A DNA stretch of 56,567 nucleotides from a virus: the IMG/VR virus record IMGVR_UViG_3300031237_000257, positions 1 through 56,567 of that record, one strand, 5' to 3'. Shown here one piece after another: positions 40,271 through 47,325 of the stretch. The notes under the pieces were generated by a model. That model made no database searches and had not been told where the DNA came from. It worked only from the letters and a program-made list of their open reading frames with translations. Positions within the stretch are counted from its first letter, which is position 1, and the number at the start of each line of letters is the position of its first letter. The position numbers were made by a program, and so were the translations under genes.

Positions 40271-40924
40271 ATGGAAAGACACGAACGTATTGCCCGAGCC
40301 ATCAAGCTCAGCGGGAAAAAGAAAGGCGAAATCGCTGCGCTTTGTGGCGTCGCAAATTCGGCCGTCACTCAATGGATTTCGGGGGAAAGCAAAAGTCTTC
40401 GGCCCGAGAACCTTTACGCACTGGCAAAAGCGACCGGGTTCAGGCCTGAGTGGCTTGCGATCGGTGAGGGAGGTGAGCGTGAGTTGGCGGACTCAAATGT
40501 CGGCGAAGCCCGGCAGCCCGTAGAATCCTTCCGCTACCCGGTTATCAGTTGGGTCGCCGCCGGTGCTTGGGCCGAAGCAGTCGAGCCCTACCCTACTGGC
40601 TTCTCAGACCGCTATGAGTTCTCCGAGTACGATTCCAAGGGTCCGGCCTTCTGGCTGGAGGTTCGAGGAGACTCGATGACCTCGCCGGTTGGCCAGAGCA
40701 TCACGGAAGGAACGCTGATCCTGGTCGACACTGAGGCCGATGCGACTCCAGGCAAACTGGTGATCGCCAAGCTTCCAGAAAGCAACGAGGCCACATTCAA
40801 GAAGCTGGTGAATGACGGCGGTCGGCTGTACCTCAAGCCGCTGAACCCTAGTTACCCGATCGAAGTTTTCGACGAGCGCTGCCGGATCGTTGGGGTGGTG
40901 GTGCGAGCGCTTCAGAAGTTTTAG
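40271..40924 (+). CDS. cI: CI repressor (S24 self-cleaving)
   Basis: The 217-residue protein has an N-terminal helix-turn-helix (residues about 17-38, KKGEIAALCGVANSAVTQW) and a C-terminal S24 peptidase. The self-cleavage site is Ala97-Gly98 in SWVAAGAWAEA. The nucleophile is Ser135 in GDSMTSP, and the general base is probably Lys177 in ATFKKLV, 42 residues on, as in lambda CI and LexA. RecA filaments should trigger cleavage, so the prophage is expected to be induced by DNA damage. It should bind the two operator triplets and repress both early operons. Confidence 0.94.
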   Translation: MERHERIARAIKLSGKKKGEIAALCGVANSAVTQWISGESKSLRPENLYALAKATGFRPEWLAIGEGGERELADSNVGEARQPVESFRYPVISWVAAGAWAEAVEPYPTGFSDRYEFSEYDSKGPAFWLEVRGDSMTSPVGQSITEGTLILVDTEADATPGKLVIAKLPESNEATFKKLVNDGGRLYLKPLNPSYPIEVFDERCRIVGVVVRALQKF

Positions 40925-40985
40925 TTGGGCGGAAGGCTTAGTAGGAGCGTGGATCTCCGAGTTGGAGAGTCATCAGGAGTGCGGC

Positions 40986-41294
40986 ATGGCAGATCAAGAA
41001 AATCCCGAGGCGATAACCGAAGCGGATGTTACGTTCACGGTTCACGAATTTATGCAGTACCTGGCGAACGTTGGGCGATCCGACAAATGCCCTGTCTGCC
41101 CCCACCAAGGAGAGTGGGTGTTTCACACGACCCTTGAAAATGAGGAAGTGCTCATCGTCCACCTCATCCAAAAAGCAAGCAACAGCCAGGAATACACTCC
41201 TGTAGCGACAATGGAATGTCCCAGGTGCGGATTTATCTCCCAAACGAGCCTGATCGCAGTGAAAGATCATTTTGTCACGGTGAGGGCGCGATAA
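40986..41294 (+). CDS. Zinc-ribbon protein behind cI
   Basis: The ATG at 40986 (MADQENPEAITEAD) follows AGGAG and gives 102 residues. Two Cys pairs, DKCPVCPHQGEW and MECPRCGFIS, are spaced as a zinc ribbon. It lies 61 bases after cI in the same direction and is joined stop to start with the next gene, so it may be expressed from the prophage. A zinc-ribbon protein expressed in lysogens could be a transcription or RNA-polymerase-binding factor, or an immunity accessory; this is inference. Confidence 0.65.
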   Translation: MADQENPEAITEADVTFTVHEFMQYLANVGRSDKCPVCPHQGEWVFHTTLENEEVLIVHLIQKASNSQEYTPVATMECPRCGFISQTSLIAVKDHFVTVRAR

Positions 41295-41903
41295 ATGACT
41301 GAGCTGAAGCTTGTATCTGATCGCACCAAGTCGGGAAGCTGGACCTCTACAGCGACGACGTCCAGCTACGCTCAGTTTTCATCCATTGGGCCCGAGGACG
41401 CAGCGATGCTCAGGAAGTTCTTAGCTGAGAACGAGGCGCCTAACGTTTTTCCTGAGCCAACTGATCAGATCAGCGAAGACGTGGACACCTTATCCGGTCA
41501 GAGCCATAATCAGCCGATGACAGACATCACCGATTACCGTAACGAACTCAAGTTCAGAGATGAATCTCTTCGCCGGGAGCTAGACTTGCGCCAGGAGTCT
41601 TTTCGGTCTGAGCAAGCTATCCGCGACAAGGCGCTTGATGAAAAATTTGCCGGTTTTCTAGCTGTTCAGGCAGAGCGCGATAAGCGCCTGGATGGCTCAC
41701 TTACAGCAATTCATGATGACATTTCTCGGCTTGGCAGTCTGAAATTGAGCATCTGGGGTGCGATGTTTACAGGCCTTGCAATCACTCTTACGGTTATTGG
41801 GCTTGGAATTACTTCTTACCAAGCAGGACAGACAGACAGGCGTCCTCCTGTGGATGCTCCCCGCGCAGAGGCAAGTCAAGCGCCCCCAGTAACACCAAAA
41901 TGA
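41295..41903 (+). CDS. Coiled-coil protein with C-terminal membrane span
   Basis: The 202-residue protein starts immediately after the previous stop codon. Residues about 75-140 form a charged coiled coil (DESLRRELDLRQESFRSEQA), followed by one membrane helix near 150-174 (LSIWGAMFTGLAITLTVIGL) and a proline-rich tail. The layout of a cytoplasmic coiled coil plus a short outward tail is shared by several exclusion proteins, but the sequence shows no named domain. It is likely expressed in the lysogen with cI. Confidence 0.65.
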   Translation: MTELKLVSDRTKSGSWTSTATTSSYAQFSSIGPEDAAMLRKFLAENEAPNVFPEPTDQISEDVDTLSGQSHNQPMTDITDYRNELKFRDESLRRELDLRQESFRSEQAIRDKALDEKFAGFLAVQAERDKRLDGSLTAIHDDISRLGSLKLSIWGAMFTGLAITLTVIGLGITSYQAGQTDRRPPVDAPRAEASQAPPVTPK

Positions 41904-41905
41904 AG

Positions 41906-41930
41906 AAGCCCGCCGAGTGCGGGCTTTTTT
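41906..41930 (+). terminator. Terminator of the cI operon
   Basis: AAGCCCGC-CGAGT-GCGGGCTT is followed by TTTT on the plus strand, just after the stop codon of the coiled-coil gene. Confidence 0.85.
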
Positions 41931-42016
41931 ACGTCTGCAGAAAAGACGTGTGCGTTTTGTTTACATATTTCTAGCGACTGCCCTTCGACTATTGCGCAAT
42001 TCTACCTAGCCAAATA

Positions 42017-42032
42017 CTGTATATACATACAG
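42017..42032 (+). promoter_or_regulatory. LexA (SOS) box of the DUF1654 gene
   Basis: CTGTATATACATACAG is a consensus LexA operator located 20 bases before the gene start, in position to overlap its promoter. The flanks TACTG...CAGTA match the site at 1960-1975. Confidence 0.85.
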
Positions 42033-42051
42033 TAACAGCAAGGAGCTTTGC

Positions 42052-42303
42052 ATGCCTCAACCCACTCCCCGCACAACAATAAAAACATCGTCCTATGAGC
42101 TGGCCGGACGTCGTATTCAAAAACTCATCGCCGCACCAGGTGTGCAGAAGGCTCAGGCCATCACAGTATCCAGGCTTGAGCATGAGTCCGCCGAGGATTG
42201 GCAACGCCTCATCGATGAGATCAGCGAGACGGCGGGCGTAATGGTTGAGGCGTTAGACGGCGGCGAAGTCAGGATCGGATGGCGACAATACTGCGAAGCG
42301 TGA
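42052..42303 (+). CDS. DUF1654 protein under LexA control
   Basis: The 83-residue protein (SSYELAGRRIQKLIAAPGVQ, HESAEDWQRLIDEISETAGV, VRIGWRQY) has the DUF1654 pattern, a family nearly confined to Pseudomonas and its phages. AAGGAG precedes the ATG, and a LexA box lies upstream, so the gene should be switched on by DNA damage independently of CI. It has its own promoter and terminator. Possible roles are DNA repair support or nuclease control during induction; the mechanism is unknown. Confidence 0.85.
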   Translation: MPQPTPRTTIKTSSYELAGRRIQKLIAAPGVQKAQAITVSRLEHESAEDWQRLIDEISETAGVMVEALDGGEVRIGWRQYCEA

Positions 42304-42307
42304 GAAG

Positions 42308-42335
42308 AGCCCGCCCGCCAGTGAGCGGGCTTTTT
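42308..42335 (+). terminator. Terminator of the DUF1654 gene
   Basis: AGCCCGC / GCGGGCT with a ten-base loop is followed by TTTT, just after the stop codon. Confidence 0.85.
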
Positions 42336-42345
42336 ATCGATCATA

Positions 42346-42410
42346 AATTTCAGCATTCTGAATTTATTTATTCAGCATACTTGACACAATAATTTCAGCT
42401 TGCTTAAATT
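42346..42410. promoter_or_regulatory. Operator triplet before the early right operon
   Basis: Three 20-base sites, 42346-42365 (AATTTCAGCATTCTGAATTT), 42368-42387 (TTATTCAGCATACTTGACAC) and 42391-42410 (AATTTCAGCTTGCTTAAATT), match the cro-cI operators at most positions. This is the second CI/Cro target, as OL in lambda. Confidence 0.85.
42381..42409 (+). promoter_or_regulatory. Early right promoter
   Basis: A consensus -35 TTGACA (42381-42386) and a -10 TTAAAT (42404-42409) are 17 bases apart. The -35 lies in the second operator and the -10 in the third, so CI binding would block it. Confidence 0.8.
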
Positions 42411-42775
42411 TGTCTCAAGCCAACGCATCACCGGCCCAGCAGCGAAAGCTGCGCCGCTCTTTAACAGTCAGAAATCTTCGCGGATCGATCCCCGGCAACG
42501 GGAAGCCCTTAAGGCATCGCTGGCAACAGCGAACAGCGCGAAACACAAATTTCGATCTCCATGCAGGCTCTGGAACCTGCCGGACTCCCCTCATGGGAGG
42601 ACGCCAAACCATGCAAGCCAGCCGGCGAATAACACCGAACACGAAATGTGTGACGCCGGCCAGGTGGGGAAACCGCGGCGACGCGTATGGGGCGGATAGC
42701 AACACGGAATTTTTCACTGATGCACCCAGCTGCAGTTCGGTCGGGTGCATTGGGAAAACAACCGGAGGCAGAAAG
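42411..42775 (+). ncRNA. Structured leader of the early right operon
   Basis: About 365 bases with no convincing gene, holding a GCAGC-GAAA-GCTGC tetraloop hairpin (42439-42452), a boxA (42455-42466) and further hairpins at 42563-42580 (GCAGG/CCTGC), 42585-42599 (CTCCC/GGGAG) and 42720-42750 (ATGCACCC/GGGTGCAT). An in-frame ATG at 42611 behind GGAGG could start a longer version of the next gene. I read it mainly as a regulatory leader. Confidence 0.6.
42439..42466 (+). promoter_or_regulatory. rrn-like antitermination element (hairpin plus boxA)
   Basis: CGCTCTTTAACA (42455-42466) matches the bacterial boxA sequence of ribosomal RNA leaders. A stem with a GAAA loop (42439-42452) precedes it, in the boxB-boxA order of rrn leaders and not the boxA-boxB order of lambda nut sites. 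It lies just downstream of the early right promoter. Confidence 0.7.
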
Positions 42776-43006
42776 ATGGCCTGCAAGATTTGCGATTCAG
42801 GTAACACAGTCTCACTGGGAATGCGTACCCCGCACATTTACTGCCGGTCGTGCGGCGCCCACGAATATGAGGGGCAGGTGATCGACAAGAACGCCTGGAA
42901 CTCATGGATCAATGGCGACACAAAACGACCAATAGGAGATTCGCATGCTCCACATAATCTTGATCGGCGCAGCGCTCAGCCATGCGCGGCCAGAACCTCC
43001 ACCTGA
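42776..43006 (+). CDS. Small zinc-finger-like phage protein
   Basis: The ATG at 42776 follows CGGAGG. The 76-residue protein begins MACKICDSGNTVSLGMR and continues YCRSCGAHEYEGQ, two C-x2-C pairs that would bind one zinc ion, then AWNSWINGD. The final 29 residues overlap the next frame and are proline- and arginine-rich, unlike the compact first part, so the reading frame may have been changed near its end. The first product of the early right operon. Confidence 0.65.
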   Translation: MACKICDSGNTVSLGMRTPHIYCRSCGAHEYEGQVIDKNAWNSWINGDTKRPIGDSHAPHNLDRRSAQPCAARTST

Positions 43007-43088
43007 TGACGGCCTGCCAACCGATCCACTGCGCTCCCATCGTGAGCACTGGCGATGTACGAGCGGGGTCGCGGCGTTCTGGCGCTGA
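42945..43088 (+). CDS. Possible 47-residue phage protein
   Basis: The ATG at 42945 (MLHIILIGAALSHA) has AGGAG seven bases upstream. The protein has a hydrophobic start, then PEPPPDDGLPTDPLRSHREH. It overlaps the previous gene by 62 bases, which is unusual but seen for small phage genes. I do not recognise it. Confidence 0.4.
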   Translation: MLHIILIGAALSHARPEPPPDDGLPTDPLRSHREHWRCTSGVAAFWR

Positions 43089-43333
43089 CCTCCCCGCCCA
43101 TAAACCCCGTGTGGCGCAGCAAGCCTGAAGGCTGTGCCCAACACCCATACAGGCAGCGGACAGTAGGTCGTCGATGTAACCGCGCATCGGCCGGGTTTCC
43201 GGTAGGCCACCCCATCGCGCCAGGACAACTTGATGCTGCAAACCCAGGCCGTCGCCAGTAGCGGGCCTGGGCAACATTCCCGACCAAACCCGCATGCACT
43301 CCCCTCCGTGCCCAACGGCAACCAGAGGAACGG

Positions 43334-43636
43334 ATGAGCGCAGCCGAGTTTTGTTGGATCAGCACCGCCGCTCTTGGAGGCGACACGATGGCAACCACCT
43401 ATGCAGACAGTGCGCAGGCCCGAGAGTGGGACAGGCGCTACGACGCTTGGGGGCGAGAGAAGAAATCTCAGCCTGAAGAATTCCACGACTACGAAGCTGC
43501 CGAGCAGACGCGCACTCAGGCGCTGGCTGATCGTGCCGCTCGTGCAATTGAAGAGCGTAAAAGCCTGAAGCGCCGCATTGGCCTGGCAATGGCGCAGATG
43601 GAATTGGTTTGTCCGCCAAAAGGAGGCGCAGCGTGA
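43334..43636 (+). CDS. Unknown helical protein of the early right operon
   Basis: The frame has two good starts: the ATG at 43334 behind AGAGGA (100 residues) and the ATG at 43388 behind GGAGG (82 residues, MATTYADSAQAREW). The protein is charged and helical (DYEAAEQTRTQALADRAARA) and has no motif I recognise. Its stop overlaps the next start (GTGA). Confidence 0.6.
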   Translation: MSAAEFCWISTAALGGDTMATTYADSAQAREWDRRYDAWGREKKSQPEEFHDYEAAEQTRTQALADRAARAIEERKSLKRRIGLAMAQMELVCPPKGGAA

Positions 43637-43866
43637 ACGTTGAAGAGCGCGACCACGAGACAGCGGTCACCTGGATCGAAGGCGAGATCAATAACATGAT
43701 CCGCGACCTCGGCAAACCAAACGCCAGCTCGGCAGCGACATCAGTCATCACGTTGGCCTACCTGCTGCGCGTCATCGACGACGCAGAGCAGCGCCACTAC
43801 CGGGCTCGCATCGACCAGATATACGCCTCCTACAACAACTCAACCAAGCAGGGAGCCGCAGCATGA
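43633..43866 (+). CDS. Small helical protein, GTG start
   Basis: A GTG at 43633 behind AGGAGG overlaps the previous stop codon and gives 77 residues (MNVEERDHETAVTWIEGEIN). The sequence is helical throughout. It is part of a chain of four-base overlapping genes, a sign of coupled translation. Function unknown. Confidence 0.65.
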   Translation: MNVEERDHETAVTWIEGEINNMIRDLGKPNASSAATSVITLAYLLRVIDDAEQRHYRARIDQIYASYNNSTKQGAAA

Positions 43867-44057
43867 CCACACCGCCAGTTAAATCACTGATCGACGATCA
43901 GCTCGACGAGATCGAATCGAAGTTGATCATGCTCGGCTTCGGCCTTCCGTTTAATGAAGTCATCGGCCAGCCGCGCGAGCGCGCAGTGGCCAGCCTGCCG
44001 CAACGCTTGGCGGCCACCATGAAGGGTGGGCGAATCGCGGTTAGGGTTCGGCCATGA
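43863..44057 (+). CDS. Small protein of the overlapping gene chain
   Basis: The 64-residue protein (MTTPPVKSLIDDQLDEIESK) starts in the previous stop codon (ATGA), behind GGGAG. It is helical with a basic end (KGGRIAVRVRP). It has no recognised domain. Confidence 0.6.
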   Translation: MTTPPVKSLIDDQLDEIESKLIMLGFGLPFNEVIGQPRERAVASLPQRLAATMKGGRIAVRVRP

Positions 44058-44170
44058 CCTCCTACCAGCGCGCGAAGCGCTATTGGTTCTGGCGCGGCTC
44101 TGCCGTCACCCTGCTCTTCTTCACTGCCTGGATTCTGGCAAGCGCTTACTCCGGCCAGATCACTCAATAA
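44054..44170 (+). CDS. 38-residue membrane peptide
   Basis: The ATG at 44054 overlaps the previous stop (ATGA). The peptide has a basic N-terminus (MTSYQRAKRYWFWR) and one membrane helix (VTLLFFTAWILASAY). It belongs to the chain of coupled small genes. Function unknown. Confidence 0.6.
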   Translation: MTSYQRAKRYWFWRGSAVTLLFFTAWILASAYSGQITQ

Positions 44171-44214
44171 ACCTCTCACCTTCAAGGCTGCGCACCGCGC
44201 GGCAAGGAACTGTC

Positions 44215-45375
44215 ATGTCCGCAAATACCAAACAAGCACCCGCGCAAGACTCGCTGGAAGTGGGCGACACCGACGACGCGAAAAAAACTGTAGCCCCTGC
44301 AGTTGCCGTCACCGACATCGCCGAATACCGGCCGCATGAGGAACAGATCGTTCGTCTGGAAACCACCTACGCAAAGTTGGTCGTTGACTGCTCGACCAGC
44401 GAAGGGTTGGCCAATGCGAAGGAAGTTCGCGTCGATATCCGCGATGTGCGTTACGCCTTGGCGAACACCACCAAGACGGCGCTCGTGCCTTATCAGCAGG
44501 CGGTTAAAGACGCCCAGGCGCGCGTCAATCAGGTGAAGGAGTTCGGCGAGTCATTGAAGGATCGCGTGCTGGCAATCGAAGCGCCCGTTGATGAAGCAAT
44601 CAAGGCCGAGGAAAAACGCGTAGCTGACGCCAAGGCCGAGCGCGAGCGTGTCGAGGCTGAACGCGTCGAAGCCATCCGGGCAAAGATTACCCGTTTCAGC
44701 TCTGTCGCTGCCGCATATGCAAGCCGTAGCGCTGCCGATATCGCCGACATCCTGCAAGGCGTCAAGGTGTCGGTAATCCTGCCGGAAGAATATGCCGAGT
44801 TCGAAGCTGAAGGCACCATCGCTCGCGACAACGCTATTGAGCAGTTGGAAACACTGCACAAGTCTGCCGTTGAACGAGAAGAAGCTGCGGCCAAGCTGCT
44901 GGCCCAGCAGAAAGAACTCGACGAACTGCGCGAGAAGCAGCGCGTTGCCGACGCTGAAGCTGAGGAGCTGCGCAAGCAACGCGCCGAGGAAGACCGCCTG
45001 CGATTGAAGAAGCAGCAGGACGATTTGGACCAGCAGCGCCGCGACATGGAAGCACAGCAACGCCAACAGCGTGAGCAGCAGGAAGAGCAACAGCGCCAGC
45101 AGCGCGAACGCGAAGCTCAGTACCAACGTGACCAGGAAGAACTGGCCCGTCTGCGTGCCCAGGCTGCCGCACCGGCCCCGGTCATTGCCGCGGCCGCGCC
45201 ACTGATCGAAGAGCAGGCCGAAGTCGCCCCCGTCAGCGCCAACGCGATCACCACTGAATCCGACGACGTGACCACGACCGCGCCGTCGGTTGACGACATC
45301 GTCGAGGTTGTAGCTCTGGGCTTCGACGTGGACCTTGACACTGCTCGCGCCTGGCTTCGCGCCATCCGCTTCTAA
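44215..45375 (+). CDS. Coiled-coil protein upstream of RecT (DUF1351-like)
   Basis: The ATG at 44215 (MSANTKQAPAQDSLEV) follows AAGGAA and gives 386 residues. Residues about 55-140 (ALANTTKTALVPYQQAVKDA and KDRVLAIEAPVDEAIKAEEK) resemble DUF1351-type phage proteins found beside RecT. Residues 215-320 are a long glutamine-, arginine- and glutamate-rich coiled coil. The end (FDVDLDTARAWLRAIRF) is a small helical domain. The position points to a partner in phage recombination or DNA end protection. Confidence 0.75.
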   Translation: MSANTKQAPAQDSLEVGDTDDAKKTVAPAVAVTDIAEYRPHEEQIVRLETTYAKLVVDCSTSEGLANAKEVRVDIRDVRYALANTTKTALVPYQQAVKDAQARVNQVKEFGESLKDRVLAIEAPVDEAIKAEEKRVADAKAERERVEAERVEAIRAKITRFSSVAAAYASRSAADIADILQGVKVSVILPEEYAEFEAEGTIARDNAIEQLETLHKSAVEREEAAAKLLAQQKELDELREKQRVADAEAEELRKQRAEEDRLRLKKQQDDLDQQRRDMEAQQRQQREQQEEQQRQQREREAQYQRDQEELARLRAQAAAPAPVIAAAAPLIEEQAEVAPVSANAITTESDDVTTTAPSVDDIVEVVALGFDVDLDTARAWLRAIRF

Positions 45376-45428
45376 CTCCCCTTTCCATCTTAAGGCCGAC
45401 CGACTCCTTGCCGGCCACGGAGAGCGTA

Positions 45429-46418
45429 ATGAACGACTCAGACACTCAAGCACCAACTGGGATCGCCACCTACCACGACCCATCGCACAACGCTGCAGCG
45501 CTCATTCTCGACCCGGGCACCATGAAGTCGATGAGCGACCTCGCGTTGATGATGTCGAAAGGCGTGACAACGGTTCCCAAGCATTTGAAAGGCAATCAGG
45601 CTGACTGCATGGCGGTAGTGCTGCAAGCAATGCAGTGGCAGATGAACCCTTTCGCGGTTGCGCAGAAGACGTTCATCGTCAACGGCGGAGCATTGAGCTA
45701 CGAGGCGCAGCTTGTCAACGCAGTGATCACCGCGAAGGCACCAGTCAAAGGTCGCTTGAACTTCGAGTGGTTCGGTGCCTGGGAAAACGTCATCGGCAAG
45801 ATGCGCGAAGTCACCAGCAAAACCAAGAAGGACGAGGACACCGGTGAGTTCAAAAAGTACCGCGTTCCGGCTTGGAGCTTTGACGACGAAAAAGGTCTCG
45901 GGATCAAGGTCTGGGCAACTTTCAAAGGTGAAGACGAGCCGCGCACTCTAGAGCTTCTGCTTACCCAGGTGCGCACGCGGAACTCTACGCTTTGGGCTGA
46001 AGACCCGAAGCAGCAGATCGCCTACTTAGTGACGAAGAAATGGGCGCGACTCTTCTGCCCTGACGTCATCCTCGGCGTCTATACACCCGATGAATTCGAA
46101 GACTCGTACGGTGGAGAAATCGACATCACCCCTGTGAAGCAAGCTGCGAACACTGCGGCCGCGTCCAGCGTTTCCTTCGGCCCGAAATCCCCATCGCCGG
46201 AAATCGACGGGGTATTCGTAGACCTTTTGGCCGTGGCGAAGCAGCAGGACATTGAAGCCTATGCCACTGCTTGGGCAGGTCTCAAGCCGAAGCAGCGCGC
46301 GGCGATCGGCCTAGAGTGCCATGAAGCGCTCAAGGCCATGGCGGCAACTGTTGATGGCGACTTCACCGAAATCACTGGCAACCACGAAGGCCTGTCTCAG
46401 GCCGAGGAAGCGGCGTAG
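45429..46418 (+). CDS. RecT-family single-strand annealing protein
   Basis: The ATG at 45429 (MNDSDTQAPTGIATYH) follows GGAGA and gives 329 residues. The core, ADCMAVVLQAMQWQMNPFAV, and QKTFIVNGGALSYEAQLVNA, with a C-terminal QQIAYLVTKKWARLFCPDVI, is the RecT pattern. It should anneal DNA ends resected by the exonuclease encoded next, forming the phage recombination pair. The last base of its stop codon is shared with the exonuclease start. Confidence 0.92.
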   Translation: MNDSDTQAPTGIATYHDPSHNAAALILDPGTMKSMSDLALMMSKGVTTVPKHLKGNQADCMAVVLQAMQWQMNPFAVAQKTFIVNGGALSYEAQLVNAVITAKAPVKGRLNFEWFGAWENVIGKMREVTSKTKKDEDTGEFKKYRVPAWSFDDEKGLGIKVWATFKGEDEPRTLELLLTQVRTRNSTLWAEDPKQQIAYLVTKKWARLFCPDVILGVYTPDEFEDSYGGEIDITPVKQAANTAAASSVSFGPKSPSPEIDGVFVDLLAVAKQQDIEAYATAWAGLKPKQRAAIGLECHEALKAMAATVDGDFTEITGNHEGLSQAEEAA

Positions 46419-47080
46419 TGAGAACGGAACTTCAGGGCACTGAAAAGTGGCATGCGGACCGATCTGGCCGAGTGACAGCCAGCCGGTTTAAAGATGTGAT
46501 CGCCTGGGGGAAGCCTGACAAAAATGGGAAGCGCGAGCCGATGGGGGCTCGCACCTCATACATGCGCGAGCTTTGCTTCGAGCGACTGGCGAAGAAGTCC
46601 AAGCACAACGTCAGCAGCGCATCCCTGAAATGGGGTCACACAGAGGAGCAGAAGGCTCAGGATGCCTACGAGATGTTGACGGGCAACATCGTCGTGCCGT
46701 CAGAGTTCATCGTCCACCCGAAGTACGACTGGCTCGGTTGCTCACCAGACGGCCTTATCAACGATGACGGAGGCACCGAGTCGAAGTGCCCATTCAATGA
46801 AGCGATTCACGTCAGGACATGGCTCGAAGGCATGCCTGAGGAACACATGCCTCAGGTTCAGGGCTGCATGTTCGTTACGGGCCGGAAATGGTGGGACTTC
46901 CTGTCGTTCGATTCTCGCCAAGATGAAGAGTGTCAGCTCTACATCGAGACGATTTACCGCGACGAAGATTACATCGCCAACCTGCACAGAGAGTTGGTCC
47001 AGTTCAACCTGGAATTGAATCGCATGGTTGATGAGGTAGCGGACAAAGCCAGGGCGCAGGCCCACCGTTTAGGAGCTTGA
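46418..47080 (+). CDS. YqaJ/lambda-exonuclease-type nuclease
   Basis: The frame starts at a GTG overlapping the RecT stop by one base and encodes 220 residues. YqaJ signatures are present: TASRFKDVIAWG, the active-site GCSPDGLIND and ESKCPFNEAIHVRTW (E-x-K), and MPQVQGCMFVTGRKWWDF. It should digest the 5' strand of double-stranded ends and hand 3' tails to RecT. Confidence 0.92.
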   Translation: MRTELQGTEKWHADRSGRVTASRFKDVIAWGKPDKNGKREPMGARTSYMRELCFERLAKKSKHNVSSASLKWGHTEEQKAQDAYEMLTGNIVVPSEFIVHPKYDWLGCSPDGLINDDGGTESKCPFNEAIHVRTWLEGMPEEHMPQVQGCMFVTGRKWWDFLSFDSRQDEECQLYIETIYRDEDYIANLHRELVQFNLELNRMVDEVADKARAQAHRLGA

Positions 47081-47082
47081 GC

Positions 47083-47325
47083 ATGATCAGTAACCACACC
47101 AATCTAGTCGAACAGCACCGGCCACAGGCCGAAGCGATATCGGACAAGATTGCGCAGTACCTCGCCGCCGGCGGGCGAATCGATGAACTCAAAAGCCCGC
47201 CACGCAATCCGCTGCCACCTCCCCGCTCGGAAAAAATAGACCCTGAAACGGTCCTCAGGCGGCGCCCAAAACCGATATCGGCTGCTGACCGCAAGGCGCT
47301 GCGCAAAATGGCGGACTCACTATGA
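47083..47325 (+). CDS. Small basic phage protein
   Basis: The ATG at 47083 (MISNHTNLVEQHRPQA) lies behind AGGAG and gives 80 residues. The protein is basic and proline-rich in the second half (RNPLPPPRSEKIDPETVLR). It overlaps the next gene by four bases. Function unknown. Confidence 0.6.
   Translation: MISNHTNLVEQHRPQAEAISDKIAQYLAAGGRIDELKSPPRNPLPPPRSEKIDPETVLRRRPKPISAADRKALRKMADSL

Noticed and set aside
42400-42699. 99-codon plus-strand frame in the early right leader
   Set aside because: It begins inside the promoter and operator and runs through the boxA and hairpins with no binding site.
44551-45483. 310-codon minus-strand leucine/phenylalanine-rich frame
   Set aside because: It is the reverse of the Gln/Glu-rich coiled-coil gene, which produces artificial Leu/Phe runs.
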